From positions 248,001-312,000 of the forward strand of contig CAXXOZ010000018.1 of NCBI GenBank assembly GCA_963676435.2: a stretch of 64,000 nt of DNA. The letters are read 5' to 3'. The position numbers and the translations under genes were made by a program. Position 1 is the first letter of the stretch, and every line of letters begins with the position of its first letter. The notes beneath the pieces were generated by a model that did no database searches, had not been told where the DNA came from, and was given only the letters and a program-made list of their open reading frames with translations. This DNA is from CAXXOZ01 sp963676435. GTDB taxonomy: Bacteria > Bacillota > Clostridia > Lachnospirales > Lachnospiraceae. This document shows, piece after piece, positions 34,134-43,270 of this stretch.

Positions 34134-35385
34134 ATCTAATGTTCTCCATTTCTTTTAGAATTATTTCCTTTTCTTCATATGTCTTTTTAAATAAATATTT
34201 AGGATAATTTAGCTGGTGCTCAGGTAAAATATTCAGTACTTTATTAGAAATCATGTGCACAGCGACGATTTTATTGTTATAATACATTTGCAGTTGTTTA
34301 TCATTGATAATTAGATTCATTTTTGAACCTATAAATCTTTTTGGTACAGAATACTTCTTTGATTTGTAGGATACTAATGACTCATTTGATACATCAACTT
34401 CACGGACTAAAAGATGATACTTTTCTCGAATTCTTCTTGCAGGGAGATGGGAAAGTTCATCTTTTTCCTTTTTATATAAAAAATTTCTTGGTAATAAAGT
34501 TGCCTGAGATATGCTTTCATTATCTTCTTTATTAATTATTTCCAGTTTTTCATGGACTTCATATAAATCTGAATATGTACCATTATAGTTTTCTAACTGT
34601 GCAGGCTTTTTGTTTTGTGTTTCTGTTTTGCCTTTAGTTTGTGGTCTGTAGGGCATGCAAGGTTTACATGTGATGTTATAGTCCTTTAAAAACTCTATGA
34701 ACTTAGTATTTAATACAGCATCTTTTCCATTAGCGGTTCTAGGTTTGTCAACCAAACATTTTATATTATCTATTACCAGTTCTTTAACAACTCCTCCTAG
34801 TTCTTCAAATGATTCAGCTAGGAAAGATACTATGGTCTCATACTTGGTGTCTAAAACAACCTTTCTAAAGTTATATCTTGAAAAACCAAGTGTTAATGTC
34901 GCGATGTTGACTTTTTGTTCCTCTCCATTTTCGTATATGATTTTTATTTTTTCTTTTAAGTCGAATTGAGCTTGTACACCTGGTTGTGTTTCAAAACGTT
35001 CAGTAAATATCTGTTCCTTCTTTTTAGAGAACAGCTTGTTTAGATATTCATCATTTCTAATGTACCTGTTTAGAGTAGACCTTGAACATGTGATATTATG
35101 TTCTCTTTTTAAGTAAAAATATAAATGGTCGATGTAATCAAAACTTCGTAATGTATCTTTAAGAAGATTTGTAATTATATCTTTATAATCATCTAAATAC
35201 TTTTTACGATTTCTGGTTTTATTAGAAACCTCACCTTTTAAATACTTTTTTATAGTTTTTCTGTCCTTTCCCAATTCTCTTGAAATTTTTGAAATGTTCA
35301 ATTTAATTTCTCCATTCATATATACATTTTTAAACATCCTCAAATCTGATACTTCATTAATCATAGCTAATACAATTTCTGTCAT
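34120..35385 (-). CDS. istA: IS21 transposase IstA
   Basis: A DDE transposase of about 421 residues. The N-terminal helix-turn-helix is ISKISRELGKDRKTIKKYL; the integrase core shows the first Asp in GVQAQFDLKEK, the second in LVIDNIKCLV and the Glu in QTKGKTETQNK. Several in-frame starts stand close together (GTG 35394, ATG 35391, ATG 35385) behind AGAGGTG; I take 35385. The full DDE set implies activity. Confidence 0.92.
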   Translation of the reverse strand: MTEIVLAMINEVSDLRMFKNVYMNGEIKLNISKISRELGKDRKTIKKYLKGEVSNKTRNRKKYLDDYKDIITNLLKDTLRSFDYIDHLYFYLKREHNITCSRSTLNRYIRNDEYLNKLFSKKKEQIFTERFETQPGVQAQFDLKEKIKIIYENGEEQKVNIATLTLGFSRYNFRKVVLDTKYETIVSFLAESFEELGGVVKELVIDNIKCLVDKPRTANGKDAVLNTKFIEFLKDYNITCKPCMPYRPQTKGKTETQNKKPAQLENYNGTYSDLYEVHEKLEIINKEDNESISQATLLPRNFLYKKEKDELSHLPARRIREKYHLLVREVDVSNESLVSYKSKKYSVPKRFIGSKMNLIINDKQLQMYYNNKIVAVHMISNKVLNILPEHQLNYPKYLFKKTYEEKEIILKEMENIRYDND

Positions 35386-35556
35386 AATCATCACCTCTTG
35401 ATGGATTATAACAAAAAAAGTACCTTATCCTGTGCACATAATTGGGGATTTTTACGTGCACACTTTTGGGTACTTTTAGATTAACATTTATAGACGGTTG
35501 TCTTGATGTCAAAGGTTGATAAGTAAAGGTGTAATAAGATAAGTAAATAAAGGCTT

Positions 35557-35606
35557 TCCGTGGTTTGAGATCTGGTTCAAATCCGGAAGGATAATCACGG
35601 ATTTTT
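35557..35606 (+). terminator. Terminator downstream of the interrupted peptide gene
   Basis: TCCGTG (35557-35562) pairs with CACGGA (35596-35601), with an inner TCTGG/CCGGA hairpin, then TTTTT. The inner loop TTCAAAT looks like a tRNA T-loop, but no tRNA body surrounds it. Confidence 0.6.
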
Positions 35607-35697
35607 GCGTTGAGGGAAGTTATCCAAGAATTGTGTATACTTTTCAAGAAAAATCTTTTATAATATAAGCAAATCAATACGAAAGGAGATGTGTTGA

Positions 35698-35865
35698 ATG
35701 GAGACTGCGATAAAAAGTAATTTTGAACAATTTGACGAAAAAAAAGCAATGGAAACACTATTCTCTTATATTGATAAAGGTATTGATGATATGGAAGCAG
35801 GAAGACTGCATACTGTAGATGAAACATTTCAAATTGTCAAAGATAAAATGAATAATGAAATATAA
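35698..35865 (+). CDS. Type II antitoxin-like protein (partner of ParE-like toxin)
   Basis: A 55-residue acidic helical protein, METAIKSNFEQFDEKKAMET at its start, of the size and placement of RelB/ParD-like antitoxins. Such proteins bind their toxin and repress their own promoter. TATAAT-like sequence near 35659 and AAAGGAG before the start are present. The toxin frame starts inside its last codons (11-base overlap), the usual coupling for these pairs. Family assignment rests mostly on context. Confidence 0.65.
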   Translation: METAIKSNFEQFDEKKAMETLFSYIDKGIDDMEAGRLHTVDETFQIVKDKMNNEI

Positions 35866-36199
35866 GGTTCTTGTAACGGATGAAGCTATAGATGACATAT
35901 TTAATTTAGTTAAGTATGTCCACATGGATTTAGAAAATCCAGACGCAGCTGAAAAATTATATAATAATTTGAACAGAGAAGTAAGCAATATAGGATTATT
36001 TCCTTTGAAATTTTCAGACTCTGGTGTTAAATATAGAGGCTACATCATAAATAAAAAGGTTTTTTAGTCATATTTGTTATTTTATATTATAGACAATGAA
36101 AAGCAAATGGTATATATTTTAAGAATTCTGAAGGAACGCATGAATTGGCAAAGAATATTACAAAACAATAAAATATATCATTTCACAAATGATGATTAG
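35855..36199 (+). pseudogene. ParE/RelE-family toxin interrupted by a TAG codon
   Basis: The frame from ATG 35855 encodes the RelE/ParE fold start (KYKVLVTDEAIDDIFNLVKY, then YRGYIINKKVF) and stops at TAG 36065-36067. The same frame resumes SYLLFYIIDNEKQMVYILRI and LKERMNWQRIL to 36199, the normal end of the family. One nonsense mutation has removed the C-terminal strand and catalytic end, so the toxin should be dead while the antitoxin frame is intact. Confidence 0.8.
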
Positions 36200-36263
36200 A
36201 TAGAGCTTCCGCAATGGAGGTTCTATTTGTTTATATTACAACTGGGGATGAAGGAGTGTGAAT

Positions 36264-36647
36264 ATGAAAAGATCATTAATGCAAATTTATGTTGAGGGTA
36301 GTGAAAAAGCTATTTCCTTTTATCAGAGAGCATTTGATGCGACTATTTTAGAAAGTTATCCTAATGAGGATGGCACATTTATGCATGTAGAACTTGATAT
36401 TAATGGACAGATTTTGGCATTGTCAGAACGTAATTTTATATATGCGATTAAAGGAAAGACTGAAACAGGGAATACAATGCAATTCTGCCTGAATTATGGA
36501 GACAACAATGAGGATATGATTAAAAAGGCTTATAATATATTGAAAGAGGATGCAGAAATTCTTATGCCGCTTGCACCGTGTGAATATAGTCCACTTATGA
36601 CTGATTTGATTGACAAGTATGGAATTAGATGGTGTCTTTTTGTTTAG
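36264..36647 (+). CDS. VOC-superfamily protein, PhnB-like
   Basis: A 127-residue protein with the paired beta-alpha-beta layout of the glyoxalase/bleomycin-resistance superfamily: QIYVEGSEKAISFYQRAFDA at the start, MHVELDINGQILALSE, and PLMTDLIDKYGIRWCLF at the end as in PhnB/YjdN proteins. Substrate unknown. ATG 36264 sits 7 bases after AAGGAG; the GTG two codons upstream is too close. It stands in a run of small, independently transcribed accessory genes. Confidence 0.8.
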   Translation: MKRSLMQIYVEGSEKAISFYQRAFDATILESYPNEDGTFMHVELDINGQILALSERNFIYAIKGKTETGNTMQFCLNYGDNNEDMIKKAYNILKEDAEILMPLAPCEYSPLMTDLIDKYGIRWCLFV

Positions 36648-36694
36648 AAAAAACAAAAGAACATATTGAATTATTAGAGAAAGGAAGGTAGAGT

Positions 36695-37330
36695 ATGCCG
36701 TTTGATTTTAAAAAAGAATACAAAGAATTATATATGCCATCAAAGAAACCAACAATTATTGAGGTGCCTAAAGTAAACTATATTGCTGTTAGAGGAAAAG
36801 GAGATCCAAATAAGGAAGATGGAGAATATCAATTAGCAATTAAAGTCTTATATGCTGTTTCATATACTTTAAAGATGAGTTATAAAACTGATTATCAAAT
36901 TAAGGGATTTTTTGATTATGTAGTTCCGCCATTAGAGGGGTTTTGGTGGCAGGATGGAGTAGCAGGATATAATAAAAGCAAAAAAGAAGATTTTTGTTGG
37001 ATTTCAGTTATTAGATTGCCTGATTTTGTTAAGGAAAATGATGTGAAATGGGCAATAGAACAGGTATCAACAAAAAAGAAAATCGATTGTTCTAGGGCAG
37101 AGTTTTTTACTATAGAAGAGGGAATGTGTGTTCAGATTATGCATATTGGTCCATTTGATGATGAACAGGTGTCGATTGAAATAATGGATAAATATATAAA
37201 TGAAAAAGGATTTATTAATGATTTCTCCGATAAACGTATGCATCATGAAATTTATATGTCAGATGTAAGGAAAGTGGTGCATGAAAAAATGAAAACAGTT
37301 ATTAGGCATCCAATTAAAATATTGATATAG
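36695..37330 (+). CDS. GyrI-like small-molecule-binding domain protein
   Basis: A 211-residue stand-alone GyrI-like (SOUL/BacR effector-binding) domain: IIEVPKVNYIAVRGKGDPN at the start and CVQIMHIGPFDDEQVSIE later. Family members bind cationic drugs or hydrolyse them; some are antitoxin-like gyrase protectants. No DNA-binding part is fused. AAAGGAAGGTAGAGT precedes the start. Immediately downstream (37331-37394) lies the in-frame end of another gene (AGGKGCAEFTEKAIEVYCAK), a remnant. Confidence 0.8.
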   Translation: MPFDFKKEYKELYMPSKKPTIIEVPKVNYIAVRGKGDPNKEDGEYQLAIKVLYAVSYTLKMSYKTDYQIKGFFDYVVPPLEGFWWQDGVAGYNKSKKEDFCWISVIRLPDFVKENDVKWAIEQVSTKKKIDCSRAEFFTIEEGMCVQIMHIGPFDDEQVSIEIMDKYINEKGFINDFSDKRMHHEIYMSDVRKVVHEKMKTVIRHPIKILI

Positions 37331-37397
37331 CTGGTGGAAAAGGTTGTGCTGAATTCACGGAAAAAGCGATTGAAGTATATTGTGCAAAGGAGTAATT

Positions 37398-38156
37398 ATG
37401 GAAAGTATAAAAACACTAACTTTAGAAAATTTAGATGAAGAACATATCTGCTGTGCAATTACAGATAAAAAAGGAGAAAATTGTGTTGGTAGCAAAAAAA
37501 ACTGGCTGAAACAAAGGATGCGTGATGGATTGGTCTTTAAAAAATTGGATGTAAGAGGAAAAGTCTTTATTGAATATATTCCTGTGGAAAAAGCCTTCGC
37601 TCCAATAGAAGGAGAAGATTTAATGTATATTAACTGCTTTTGGGTATCCGGAAAGTTCAAAGGACAAGGGTATGCCAATATGCTTTTAGATGAATGTATT
37701 AATGATGCAAAAAAGAAAGGCAAAAAAGGATTGGTAGCACTTGGGAGTGAAAAGAAAATGCACTTTTTAACAGATCCAAATTTTCTTAAATATAAAGGAT
37801 TTGAAGTGTGTGATACGGCTAAACCTAGTTTTGAGCTATTATTTTTGCCATTTGATAATGATTGTCATAAACCTAGCTTCAAAGATTGTGTAACAGGGGA
37901 AATTGAGAGTGAAGATGTGGTTATTTATTACTCTAGTGGCTGTCCACACACTGATAAATACATACCTATCATTAGAAAACATTTGGAGAATATCAATGTT
38001 TCCCATAAGATAATCAAACTGGATAAGCTAGAAGATGCAAGAAATGCACCTGTACCATGCACAATTTATTCCACTTTTATGAGAGGGAAATTTATATCTA
38101 GTGAAGTCTTAACTGAAAAGAAAATGGATAAATTTTTAGAAAAATATTATTATTAG
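37398..38156 (+). CDS. GNAT acetyltransferase with YoaP-like C-terminus
   Basis: A 252-residue protein with an N-terminal GNAT fold (INCFWVSGKFKGQGYANMLL holds the acetyl-CoA loop) and a C-terminal YoaP-like thioredoxin-fold part starting near residue 178 with VIYYSSGCPHTDKYIPIIRK. Function of the pair is unknown. ATG 37398 follows AAAGGAG; the in-frame TTG 37380 places the ribosome binding site inside. The start lies over the last codons of a remnant gene. Confidence 0.8.
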   Translation: MESIKTLTLENLDEEHICCAITDKKGENCVGSKKNWLKQRMRDGLVFKKLDVRGKVFIEYIPVEKAFAPIEGEDLMYINCFWVSGKFKGQGYANMLLDECINDAKKKGKKGLVALGSEKKMHFLTDPNFLKYKGFEVCDTAKPSFELLFLPFDNDCHKPSFKDCVTGEIESEDVVIYYSSGCPHTDKYIPIIRKHLENINVSHKIIKLDKLEDARNAPVPCTIYSTFMRGKFISSEVLTEKKMDKFLEKYYY

Positions 38157-38515
38157 AAAAGTATATGAAGGAATTATTTTTTCTTTTTAGGCATTTGGGG
38201 ATAATTCTGAAAGTGATAGAAGATCTTATAAAAAACGTTTTCTTGTCGTATTTAAGAATGCTACTAATTAATTTATTAGTAAATGATTAATTTTATGATG
38301 TTTAATAAGATAAAATATTGGTGCTATTGAGTTAAAATGAAAAAATTGACCGAAATGTTACTGGATGATAAAATTATAAAAGAAGATGGAACTGTAGATC
38401 ATATAAACTTACTTTTGTATAAAAAGGAATTGATAATAGGGTGATTCTGTAGACAAAGAATCTATATAAATCATTAATATACCATAAGGTAACGGGTATA
38501 GTGGAGGTAACTACA
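38157..38515. other. Gene-poor stretch with remnants
   Basis: About 360 bases. The only frame of note is a 35-codon ATG frame at about 38338-38445 (MKKLTEMLLDDKIIKEDGTV at its start) without a clear ribosome binding site; it resembles a worn gene end. No hairpin terminator stands out. Confidence 0.4.
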
Positions 38516-39544
38516 TTGGCAGGTAAGAAAACTGAAATTACAATAAGCAGTTCAGCAGCTGAATATTTGACTTATATTGCAGCTGTTGGAGAAAATGCTG
38601 AAAGCATGGAAATGCGTTATGAGAATGAAAATATATGGCTGACACAGAAGATGATTGCAACATTATATGATGTGGATGTAAGAACAGTGAATTTTCATAT
38701 TAATAAAATTATTGAAGATCAGGAACTAGAAAAAGAGACAACTATCCGAAAATTTAGGATAGTTCAAACTGAAGGATCTAGACAGGTGAATCGTGAAATG
38801 ATTCATTATAACTTACAAATGATAATTGCTGTTGGTTTCAAGGTTAATAATGAAAGAGCAGTTCGTTTCCGCAAATGGTCGGGTCAGATCGTAAAAGATT
38901 ATACGATTCAGGGCTGGACGATGGACAAAGAAAGACTAAAAAAAGGTCACATGTTTACAGATGAATATTTTGAACATCAGTTACAAAATATTAGAGAGAT
39001 AAGACTTTCAGAGAGAAAGTTTTATCAGAAAATAACAGATCTTTATGCAACTGCATTTGATTATGATAAAGCTGCTAAGACGACTAGTGAATTTTTTAAA
39101 ACAGTGCAGAATAAAATGCATTGGGCAGTTCATAGACATACAGCAGCAGAGTTAATTGTTGAAAGAGCTGATGCTGAAAAAGAGCATATGGGATTAACTA
39201 CCTGGGAAGCTGCACCAGATGGAAAAATCATAAAACCTGATGTAACAGTTGCGAAAAATTATCTAAACGACAAAGAGATGTCTTATATGGAAAGAATAGT
39301 ATCACTTTATCTTGATTTTGCAGAGTTGCAGGCAGAACGTCAGATTCCTATGAGTATGGAAGACTGGGCAAAACGATTAGATGGATTTCTTGAGTTTAAT
39401 GGGAATGAAATACTTACAGATGCAGGAAAAATCAGTGCAGAGAAGGCAAAACTTCATGCAGAAACAGAGTTTGAGAAATACCGTATTGTACAAGATAGAT
39501 TATTTGTTTCAGATTTTGATAAATATATGTTGGAGTTAGAATAA
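38516..39544 (+). CDS. RhuM-family virulence-associated protein
   Basis: A 342-residue protein of the RhuM (Rhv) family: MRYENENIWLTQKMIATLYD, VDVRTVNFHINKI, QMIIAVGFKVNNERAVRFRKW and the Fic-like tail EMSYMERIVSLYLDFAELQA. The family is common on genomic islands and near defence genes; its biochemistry is unknown. The start is TTG 38516, placed by GGAGG at 38503-38507; GTG 38501 is an alternative. An inverted repeat (ACTATCC with GGATAGT) lies inside the coding sequence near 38742. Confidence 0.85.
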   Translation: MAGKKTEITISSSAAEYLTYIAAVGENAESMEMRYENENIWLTQKMIATLYDVDVRTVNFHINKIIEDQELEKETTIRKFRIVQTEGSRQVNREMIHYNLQMIIAVGFKVNNERAVRFRKWSGQIVKDYTIQGWTMDKERLKKGHMFTDEYFEHQLQNIREIRLSERKFYQKITDLYATAFDYDKAAKTTSEFFKTVQNKMHWAVHRHTAAELIVERADAEKEHMGLTTWEAAPDGKIIKPDVTVAKNYLNDKEMSYMERIVSLYLDFAELQAERQIPMSMEDWAKRLDGFLEFNGNEILTDAGKISAEKAKLHAETEFEKYRIVQDRLFVSDFDKYMLELE

Positions 39545-39641
39545 AATAATAATGCCTGAAAGATATAAAAAGGCAATGTAGTATTCCCAGGTTAAGCATT
39601 GGCTTAGAGATGATAAGGTTGTAAAAAAAAGAGGTGTTACT

Positions 39642-40097
39642 GTGAATGAAAAATTAATCGCACCTTGTGGTATGAACTGTGCTTTATGTATCGCTTATCA
39701 GTTTAAAGAAAATGACTTGAATAAAAGAGGGTTTCATAAAAAATACTGCCCAGGATGCATTCCCCGAGGGAAAAACTGCATGCATATGGGAGAAGCGTGC
39801 GAATTGTTGGCAAATGGAAGAGTTCGCTTTTGTTTTGAATGTGAAAACTTCCCCTGCAAGAGATTGAAAGCATTGGATAAACGCTATCGAACAAAATATC
39901 ATATGAGCATGATAGATAATCTAAAATTCATTCAGGATAATGGAATTGAAGAATTTTTAAAAAAGGAGCAGGATCAATGGAGTTGTTCAGAATGTGGTAG
40001 AACAATTTGCTGTCATAATGGATTATGTATGAACTGTAATTTTGATACACTACTTAGTAACAAAAGGTATCGATGGGGAGAGGAAAAGAAAGATTAA
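39642..40097 (+). CDS. DUF3795 cysteine-rich protein
   Basis: A 151-residue protein with many cysteines arranged as in DUF3795: APCGMNCALC at the start, YCPGC, CFECENFPCKRL and then CSECGRTICC with a final CMNC. These are likely zinc- or iron-sulfur-binding; the role is unknown. The gene end overlaps nothing if the next gene is started at 40139. Start codon follows AAAGAGGTGTTAC and is ATG 39642. Confidence 0.82.
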   Translation: MNEKLIAPCGMNCALCIAYQFKENDLNKRGFHKKYCPGCIPRGKNCMHMGEACELLANGRVRFCFECENFPCKRLKALDKRYRTKYHMSMIDNLKFIQDNGIEEFLKKEQDQWSCSECGRTICCHNGLCMNCNFDTLLSNKRYRWGEEKKD

Positions 40098-40138
40098 ATA
40101 GATATAATAGTAAACGTTTGAATAGGTGGTGGTTATTC

Positions 40139-40600
40139 ATGAAATACAATGTAACCAATGTGGAAGAGTATATCTCGGTTTTACCTGAAAACAGAAGAAG
40201 TAGCATAGAAAGGTTGCGAAATATAATATCATCAAACTTACCAGAAGGATTTTCTGAACAGCTTTCTTATGGTATGATTAGCTATGTCGTTCCGTTATCA
40301 AGATATCCTGAGGGTTATCGTCCAAAGAAAGGTGAACCGCTTCCGTTTTTATCTCTTGCGTCACAAAAAAATCATATAGCATTGTATCATATGGGGTTGT
40401 ATGGAAATACAGAAATTGAAAAATGGTTTGTGGAAGAGTATGCAAAGCGGGTACCTACCAAGCTTGATATGGGAAAAAGCTGTATTCGATTCAAAAATGA
40501 AGCTTTAATTCCATATGATTTAATTGCTGAACTTTGTAGAAAAATAACAGTTGATGAATATATCAATTATTATGAGCAAATGATAAACAGAAAGGCATAA
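40139..40600 (+). CDS. DUF1801 domain protein
   Basis: A 153-residue protein with the DUF1801 (YdhG-like) fold: SVLPENRRSSIERLRNIISS, FSEQLSYGMISYVVPL, SLASQKNHIALYHMGLYG and FKNEALIPYDLIAELCRKI. Function unknown; structural relatives bind small ligands. ATG 40139 fits the family start and follows AGGTGG; an in-frame upstream start overlaps the DUF3795 gene. Confidence 0.8.
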   Translation: MKYNVTNVEEYISVLPENRRSSIERLRNIISSNLPEGFSEQLSYGMISYVVPLSRYPEGYRPKKGEPLPFLSLASQKNHIALYHMGLYGNTEIEKWFVEEYAKRVPTKLDMGKSCIRFKNEALIPYDLIAELCRKITVDEYINYYEQMINRKA

Positions 40601-40655
40601 AAAGCAAGAATGGAAAGTTTTGACTGATTTGAAAGAATATTTATAAGGAGATAAT

Positions 40656-41267
40656 ATGGATATTATAGAAGAATATGAAAATTATGCTAATAAAATAGGT
40701 GACAGAAGGGATCTATATAGGTCAGTGATGAAAAGATACTCTGTCAAGGCTGCATTGTATCCAGGAAGTCATATTGATATAGCGCCTTCACTAGTAATAG
40801 AAGATGTTACCTATGTAGACAAATTTAAAGGAGCAAGTAAATTTTTTAAGCAAATAGAAGTTATTCAAAGTTATATTGAAACAAATAAAGAATATATTGA
40901 ATCACCGAAAATAAAATATATTGATATTGATTATTCAAAATTAACCTTAAATTATAAAGTTGATTTAATTATTTCTCAGTATGCAGGGTTCGTTGGACAG
41001 GAAACAAAAAAGTACCTCAAAGATGGAGGGATTCTTCTTTGTAATGACAGCCATGGCGATGCGACACTGGCTTATACAGACGATGAATATGAGTTTATTG
41101 GAGTAGCTGAACCTGATGGTAATATTAAAACGGTAGATTTAGATGCTTATTTTAAATTTGCAAAAAATAAAAGTATAGATGTAAATAAAGTAAGAGAAAC
41201 TATGAAAGGACCTAAATACAAGAAAACTGTAGCAAATTATCTATTCAAAAAAGTGAAAGTAGTTTAA
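40656..41267 (+). CDS. Probable methyltransferase-fold protein, unknown function
   Basis: A 203-residue soluble protein. YPGSHIDIAPSLVIEDVTYVD looks like a Rossmann first strand and loop, and VDLIISQYAGFVGQETKKYL with DGGILLCND resembles the later strands of class I methyltransferases. The canonical glycine loop is not exact, so SAM binding is uncertain. ATG 40656 follows AAGGAG. It stands alone in the accessory block. Confidence 0.6.
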   Translation: MDIIEEYENYANKIGDRRDLYRSVMKRYSVKAALYPGSHIDIAPSLVIEDVTYVDKFKGASKFFKQIEVIQSYIETNKEYIESPKIKYIDIDYSKLTLNYKVDLIISQYAGFVGQETKKYLKDGGILLCNDSHGDATLAYTDDEYEFIGVAEPDGNIKTVDLDAYFKFAKNKSIDVNKVRETMKGPKYKKTVANYLFKKVKVV

Positions 41268-41330
41268 AGTTTAGGTCTTTGTTATCAAAATTTCAAATAC
41301 TCAATAGATAATATTAGGTGTAAATTCTTA

Positions 41331-42581
41331 TTATCTTTTAGCGGTTTTTTCTAAAAATTTTACAGCATTATCTAATCCATTTTCTGAATTGATAATATCG
41401 CTTAATTCTTTTGCGCTATTGTTTAAATCCTTGTCCTCAAACTGAGAAAATATCTCCTTGAATTTATCTATAGTAAGTTCTTTTTCTTTGATTGGCTTTA
41501 AGGCAACCCCTAATTTGTACATACGATTTGCCCAAAAGGGTTGATCAGCAGAAAATGGCATTATTAATTGTGGTATTCCAGCACTAATTGCTGCAGCCGT
41601 GGTTCCTACACCACCATGATGTATAACGGCTTTGCATTTAGGAAATAATATGTTATGTGGAGCTCGTTTTGTAATATATAAATTTTCATTTCCTTTGAAA
41701 TCAATACCACTGTTTCCGACTAATAAAATAGCTTTATTTTCACTTTCTTTTAGGCTCAAATTAAGCATTTCAATAAACTTATTTGGATTTTTTAAAGGCA
41801 TGCTGCTAAAACTAATCACAATAGGTTTGGGGTTGTTATTTAAAAAATCAGACAGTTTATTGCTTAAATCATTTTTAATAATATCAAACAAAAAACCTGT
41901 AACCTCTATGTCATTCCAACTTTTCACATCTGAAAATATTTTTTTACTTATTGGATATAATGTAGGTATTAGTTGCCCTTTTTGGTATAGAGAATATTCA
42001 CCAGGCTTTCTTCTTTTTAAGTGTAATGAATTAATTCTAAAATCATTTATTTCTTTTATATATGAACTTTCTGCCTTGCTACTGAATTTGTAAGATAATT
42101 TATTTAAATAGGATCCTAAATTCTTTTTTGAAGAAATAGCGATACAAGGGAATTCTGAAATTGGATATGTGATAGGAATAGGAGGCATAGAAACACAAGG
42201 TTTTTCAAGTTTTTCTGCAATGTCAACTGCCACAAATGCTTTAGGATGATATATGATAATATCTGAATCATTTGATGCATATAAATAATCATCAAAAGTT
42301 TTTCTAAATCCAGGTTTAATAATATCTTTTGACATTTTCAGGGCTAAACGAAAGTGTTTTAGTGGTGATTCAAGAACAGCTTTACCTTCTTCAGTTTGAG
42401 TCAGTGACATTAAATCAAGTGATGCTTCATGAAATTCTATACCGGATTCTTCTATTAGAACCTTGAAACTTTTACTAGTGCATATAATTGCAGAATGCCC
42501 TATAGAAACGAGTTTCTTCGCAAGAACAATATAAGGTTGAACATCTCCGAGTGATCCCAGTGTTAAAAAACATACTTTCAT
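41331..42581 (-). CDS. GT1-family glycosyltransferase (macrolide/sterol glycosyltransferase-like)
   Basis: A 416-residue GT-B enzyme. The N-terminal acceptor half begins MKVCFLTLGSLGDVQPYIVL; the C-terminal donor half carries AVIHHGGVGTTAAAISAGIP and FSADQPFWANRM, the nucleotide-sugar signature of the MGT/UGT group. It would glycosylate a lipid, sterol-like compound or drug. It lies 15 bases downstream of a TetR regulator in the same direction with AGGAGG, pointing to an inducible detoxification or glycolipid unit. Confidence 0.88.
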   Translation of the reverse strand: MKVCFLTLGSLGDVQPYIVLAKKLVSIGHSAIICTSKSFKVLIEESGIEFHEASLDLMSLTQTEEGKAVLESPLKHFRLALKMSKDIIKPGFRKTFDDYLYASNDSDIIIYHPKAFVAVDIAEKLEKPCVSMPPIPITYPISEFPCIAISSKKNLGSYLNKLSYKFSSKAESSYIKEINDFRINSLHLKRRKPGEYSLYQKGQLIPTLYPISKKIFSDVKSWNDIEVTGFLFDIIKNDLSNKLSDFLNNNPKPIVISFSSMPLKNPNKFIEMLNLSLKESENKAILLVGNSGIDFKGNENLYITKRAPHNILFPKCKAVIHHGGVGTTAAAISAGIPQLIMPFSADQPFWANRMYKLGVALKPIKEKELTIDKFKEIFSQFEDKDLNNSAKELSDIINSENGLDNAVKFLEKTAKR

Positions 42582-42596
42582 ATAGACCTCCTAAAA

Positions 42597-43205
42597 TTAT
42601 ACATTTTTATAAAAATTTCTCTTAAGCATATCAAGAGTTTCATAATATTCAAAAAGTGAAGAATCAATATTATCTAGTGAATTGACTTCAATGTTATTAA
42701 TATAAGCTTCTGTATAAAACTTTATTAAATTAAATACCAGTTCAGGTTTCACATTACTTTTAAATTTTGTTTTATCTAAATCATTAAATGCAAATGCTGA
42801 TACAACTGTAGGTGACATTTTAATTAAATCATCTATTTCCGATTTAAAAGTAATATTATTTTCTTTTAAAACTGATAATAAAAAATCTAATAGGTAGGGC
42901 TGAGATTTTAATACCGAAATTTTAGCGGTGGTGATTAGCTTTATTCTTTCAAAAAAGTCATTTTCTAGTAAAAAATTGCTATCGTTAACTTCTTTTGTTA
43001 ATTTCTCAATAGAAAAATTTATTAAATACAAATATAATTCTTTTTTATTACCAAAATAATGAAATATCATTGATTTTGAAATCCCAGAAGCATTTGCGAT
43101 ATCATTTGTTGAAGCTTTTTTATAGGGTACAGAAGCAAAAACCTTCATTGCTCCTTTTATTATAGTAATTCGTTTTTCTTGTTTTAAGGCTAGAAAATGA
43201 TTCAT
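42597..43205 (-). CDS. TetR-family regulator
   Basis: A 202-residue repressor. The helix-turn-helix is in STNDIANASGISKSMIFHYFGNKKELYLY near the N-terminus, followed by a helical ligand-binding domain with no family-specific motif. ATG 43205 follows AAGGAG; a longer frame from 43250 would cover the operator. The palindrome ACCG-TTT-CGGT at 43223-43233 is a likely operator. It heads an operon with the glycosyltransferase. Confidence 0.85.
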   Translation of the reverse strand: MNHFLALKQEKRITIIKGAMKVFASVPYKKASTNDIANASGISKSMIFHYFGNKKELYLYLINFSIEKLTKEVNDSNFLLENDFFERIKLITTAKISVLKSQPYLLDFLLSVLKENNITFKSEIDDLIKMSPTVVSAFAFNDLDKTKFKSNVKPELVFNLIKFYTEAYINNIEVNSLDNIDSSLFEYYETLDMLKRNFYKNV

Positions 43206-43222
43206 ATTAAAACTCCTTATAA

Positions 43223-43233
43223 ACCGTTTCGGT
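43223..43233. promoter_or_regulatory. Putative TetR operator
   Basis: ACCGTTTCGGT is an 11-base palindrome 18 bases upstream of the TetR start, unusual GC in this AT-rich spacer. Confidence 0.55.
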
Positions 43234-43270
43234 CGATTAAAGTTTATCATTTAATTAATAATAAGTCAAA

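Larger units (their letters stand above)
33332..35492 (-). mobile_element. Complete IS21-family insertion sequence
   Basis: 2161 bp. About 50-bp terminal inverted repeats begin TATAAATGTCAACCTAAA at 33332 and, from 35492 on the other strand, TATAAATGTTAATCTAAA; both contain CCCAAAAGTGTGCA. A 5-bp duplication GACGG flanks the element (33327-33331 and 35493-35497). The interior holds istA and istB genes overlapping by 14 bases on the minus strand. The ends and duplication are intact, so the element may be active. Confidence 0.9.

Noticed and set aside
35557..35606. T-arm-like hairpin (TCTGG-TTCAAAT-CCGGA), suggesting a tRNA or attachment-site remnant
   Set aside because: The loop fits a tRNA T-loop but there is no acceptor, D or anticodon arm, and the outer stem plus TTTTT reads as a terminator.
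25180..36067. In-frame stops in the sigma partner (TAA) and ParE (TAG) as recoded codons (selenocysteine or pyrrolysine)
   Set aside because: Neither is TGA, no pyl genes or recoding hairpins are visible, and the positions are not catalytic residues in these families.
38740..38770. Hairpin ACTATCC/GGATAGT inside the RhuM gene as a terminator or attachment site
   Set aside because: It encodes conserved family residues and has no T-run, so it is probably a by-product of coding sequence.
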